In this document: positions 6,213 to 7,255 of the stretch, piece after piece
Numbering within the stretch: position 1 is the stretch's first letter
Layout: each line of letters starts with the position of its first letter
Made by a program: the position numbers and the translations under genes
Notes under the pieces: generated by a model
Databases searched by the model: none
The model's input: only the letters and a program-made list of their open reading frames with translations
What the model was told of the DNA's origin: nothing
Assembly: GCA_964389805.1 (NCBI GenBank)
Contig: CAYMFU010000235.1
Coordinates: forward strand, 1-7,255
Direction: 5' to 3'
Length of the DNA stretch: 7,255 nucleotides
DNA from: JAGTVG01 sp964389805
GTDB taxonomy: Bacteria; Bacteroidota; Bacteroidia; Cytophagales; Cyclobacteriaceae

Positions 6213-7255
6213 ATGAAGTGGATCGCAATATGCTTACTGGTATTACTTTTTAATGGATCATCGTGCCTTGTGTCTGACTTTGAAATTAGTGAAGGCATAC
6301 ATGATCTTAAATTTGATCAACTACCCCTTTCCTGGGATGAAGGGATCCCATTAGGGAATGGGATGCTCGGTGCTTTAATATGGGAAAAAGAAGGTAAGTT
6401 GCGGTTTTCCCTTGACAGGGCTGATCTTTGGGATTTGCGTCCTATGGAAAACCTGGATACAGATAAATGGAAATTCAGCTGGGTGTTTGATCAATGGAAG
6501 AGAAATAAGTACAAGAATGTTCAGAACCAGTTTGATAAACCGTACGACTTACTACCGGCACCCACAAAAATTCCTGCTGGCGCACTGGAGTTCAACCTTG
6601 AATCTTATGGTAAACCGAATTCTGTACATCTGGAATTAGAAAAGGCAATATGTGAGGTAAAATGGAAAGATGGGAAGAGCTTACAAACTTTTGTACATGC
6701 TTCAAAACCTTTAGGATGGTTTAGATTTCAGGGTTTTGATGATGATCTTTCCCCCTTACTTATTCCTCCTGCTTACGAAAGCAATGAGATTGAGAATGAA
6801 GATATTAATTCTCTATCAGGTCAAAACCTTGCCCGTCTTGGATACAGGCAGGGAGAGGTAGATTTTGCAGATAAGGGATATACCTATACCCAGGAGGGCT
6901 GGGGTGGATTCATTTACCAGATACAGGTTTCCTGGAAGAAAGAGGGAACTGACCTGATAGGGTGCTGGAGTATAAGTTCATCTTTTCCCGGATGGGATAA
7001 AAAGCCCGAAGCAAAACAAATCGTTTCCGATAATCTTAATAAATCATACCTGGAAGCAGCGAGGGAACATATGGACTGGTGGAAAGATTATTGGAGCAAG
7101 TCTGATGTACGCTTACCCGATAAACAACTTGAAAAGCAATACCATCATCGCTATCGGCAGGGTTCTCTTGATTGGCAGGATTTTCTTTTTTCTTCTAAGC
7201 ACATCTATCCCAAAGTCGAGCAGGTGAGCCGAGAATATTATCAATATGAACATAA
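6213..7255 (+). CDS. Second GH95-like glycoside hydrolase, 5' part only (runs off the window)
   Basis: The reading frame is open from ATG 6213 to the window end (347 codons, no stop), so only the N-terminal part is seen. An in-frame TAA at 6183-6185 with no start codon in between fixes the start. The 52-base gap before it holds no terminator-like hairpin or recognisable promoter, so cotranscription with the upstream genes is likely. The N-terminus (MKWIAICLLVLLFNGSSC) is hydrophobic and ends at Cys18, a possible lipoprotein site with a relaxed lipobox; Sec cleavage without lipidation is the alternative. Residues 37-74 (LPLSWDEGIPLGNGMLGALIW, then RFSLDRADLWD) are the entry motif of the GH95/GH65-type N-terminal beta-domain, in a form distinct from the 3698-6160 protein. 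HMDWWKDYWSKSDVRLPDKQLEKQY (about 285-310) matches the linker leading into the (alpha/alpha)6 barrel. No catalytic residue lies within the window, so substrate and even activity cannot be judged. From residue 311 on, the sequence no longer resembles what the family has at this point. Confidence 0.8.
   Translation, partial: MKWIAICLLVLLFNGSSCLVSDFEISEGIHDLKFDQLPLSWDEGIPLGNGMLGALIWEKEGKLRFSLDRADLWDLRPMENLDTDKWKFSWVFDQWKRNKYKNVQNQFDKPYDLLPAPTKIPAGALEFNLESYGKPNSVHLELEKAICEVKWKDGKSLQTFVHASKPLGWFRFQGFDDDLSPLLIPPAYESNEIENEDINSLSGQNLARLGYRQGEVDFADKGYTYTQEGWGGFIYQIQVSWKKEGTDLIGCWSISSSFPGWDKKPEAKQIVSDNLNKSYLEAAREHMDWWKDYWSKSDVRLPDKQLEKQYHHRYRQGSLDWQDFLFSSKHIYPKVEQVSREYYQYEH

Noticed and set aside
6412..6639. 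A 75-codon + strand open frame inside the last gene
   Set aside because: It is out of frame with the 6213 gene, whose frame carries the recognisable GH95-like motifs across the same bases.
1..7255. Mobile element, CRISPR array, tRNA or phage-type system
   Set aside because: No transposase or integrase-like protein, terminal repeats, spaced repeats or cloverleaf were seen on either strand. The window is accounted for by the four glycosidase-type genes.

Overview
The window looks like part of a glycan-degradation locus from a member of the Bacteroidota. The grounds are the mix of families (a GH109-type oxidoreductase-fold glycosidase, a GH29 fucosidase with C-terminal carbohydrate-binding domains, and two GH95-like proteins), export signals on all four products, very tight same-strand packing, moderately low GC, and A/T-rich leaders without clear Shine-Dalgarno sequences. 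No SusC/SusD pair, sulfatase, regulator, RNA gene, CRISPR array or mobile element is visible. The window therefore probably holds only the enzyme part of a polysaccharide utilization locus, but the genus cannot be named from it.

Layout: 1-122 is an A/T-rich non-coding leader with a short direct repeat/dyad. 123-1454 encodes a twin-arginine exported GH109-type protein (likely alpha-N-acetylgalactosaminidase). After 3 bases, 1458-3698 encodes a multidomain GH29 alpha-L-fucosidase. Its stop codon overlaps by one base the start of 3698-6160, a GH95-like (alpha/alpha)6-barrel enzyme. After a 52-base gap, a second and quite different GH95-like gene starts at 6213 and runs off the window at 7255. 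All four are on the + strand and read as one transcription unit.

Taken together, the enzymes would remove non-reducing-end caps from a complex glycan outside the cytoplasm: alpha-GalNAc (GH109), alpha-1,3/1,4-fucose (GH29, subfamily-B-like) and alpha-1,2-fucose or a related sugar (GH95). Such caps occur together on blood-group-A/Lewis-type mucin glycans, so host-type glycan decapping is a reasonable hypothesis. It remains an inference, because both GH95-like proteins depart from the characterised fucosidases and could act on another sugar such as L-galactose. The points most worth a second look are the altered catalytic-region motifs of the 3698-6160 protein, the uncharacterised-looking clade of the last gene, and the abrupt loss of family resemblance in the last ~110 bases.
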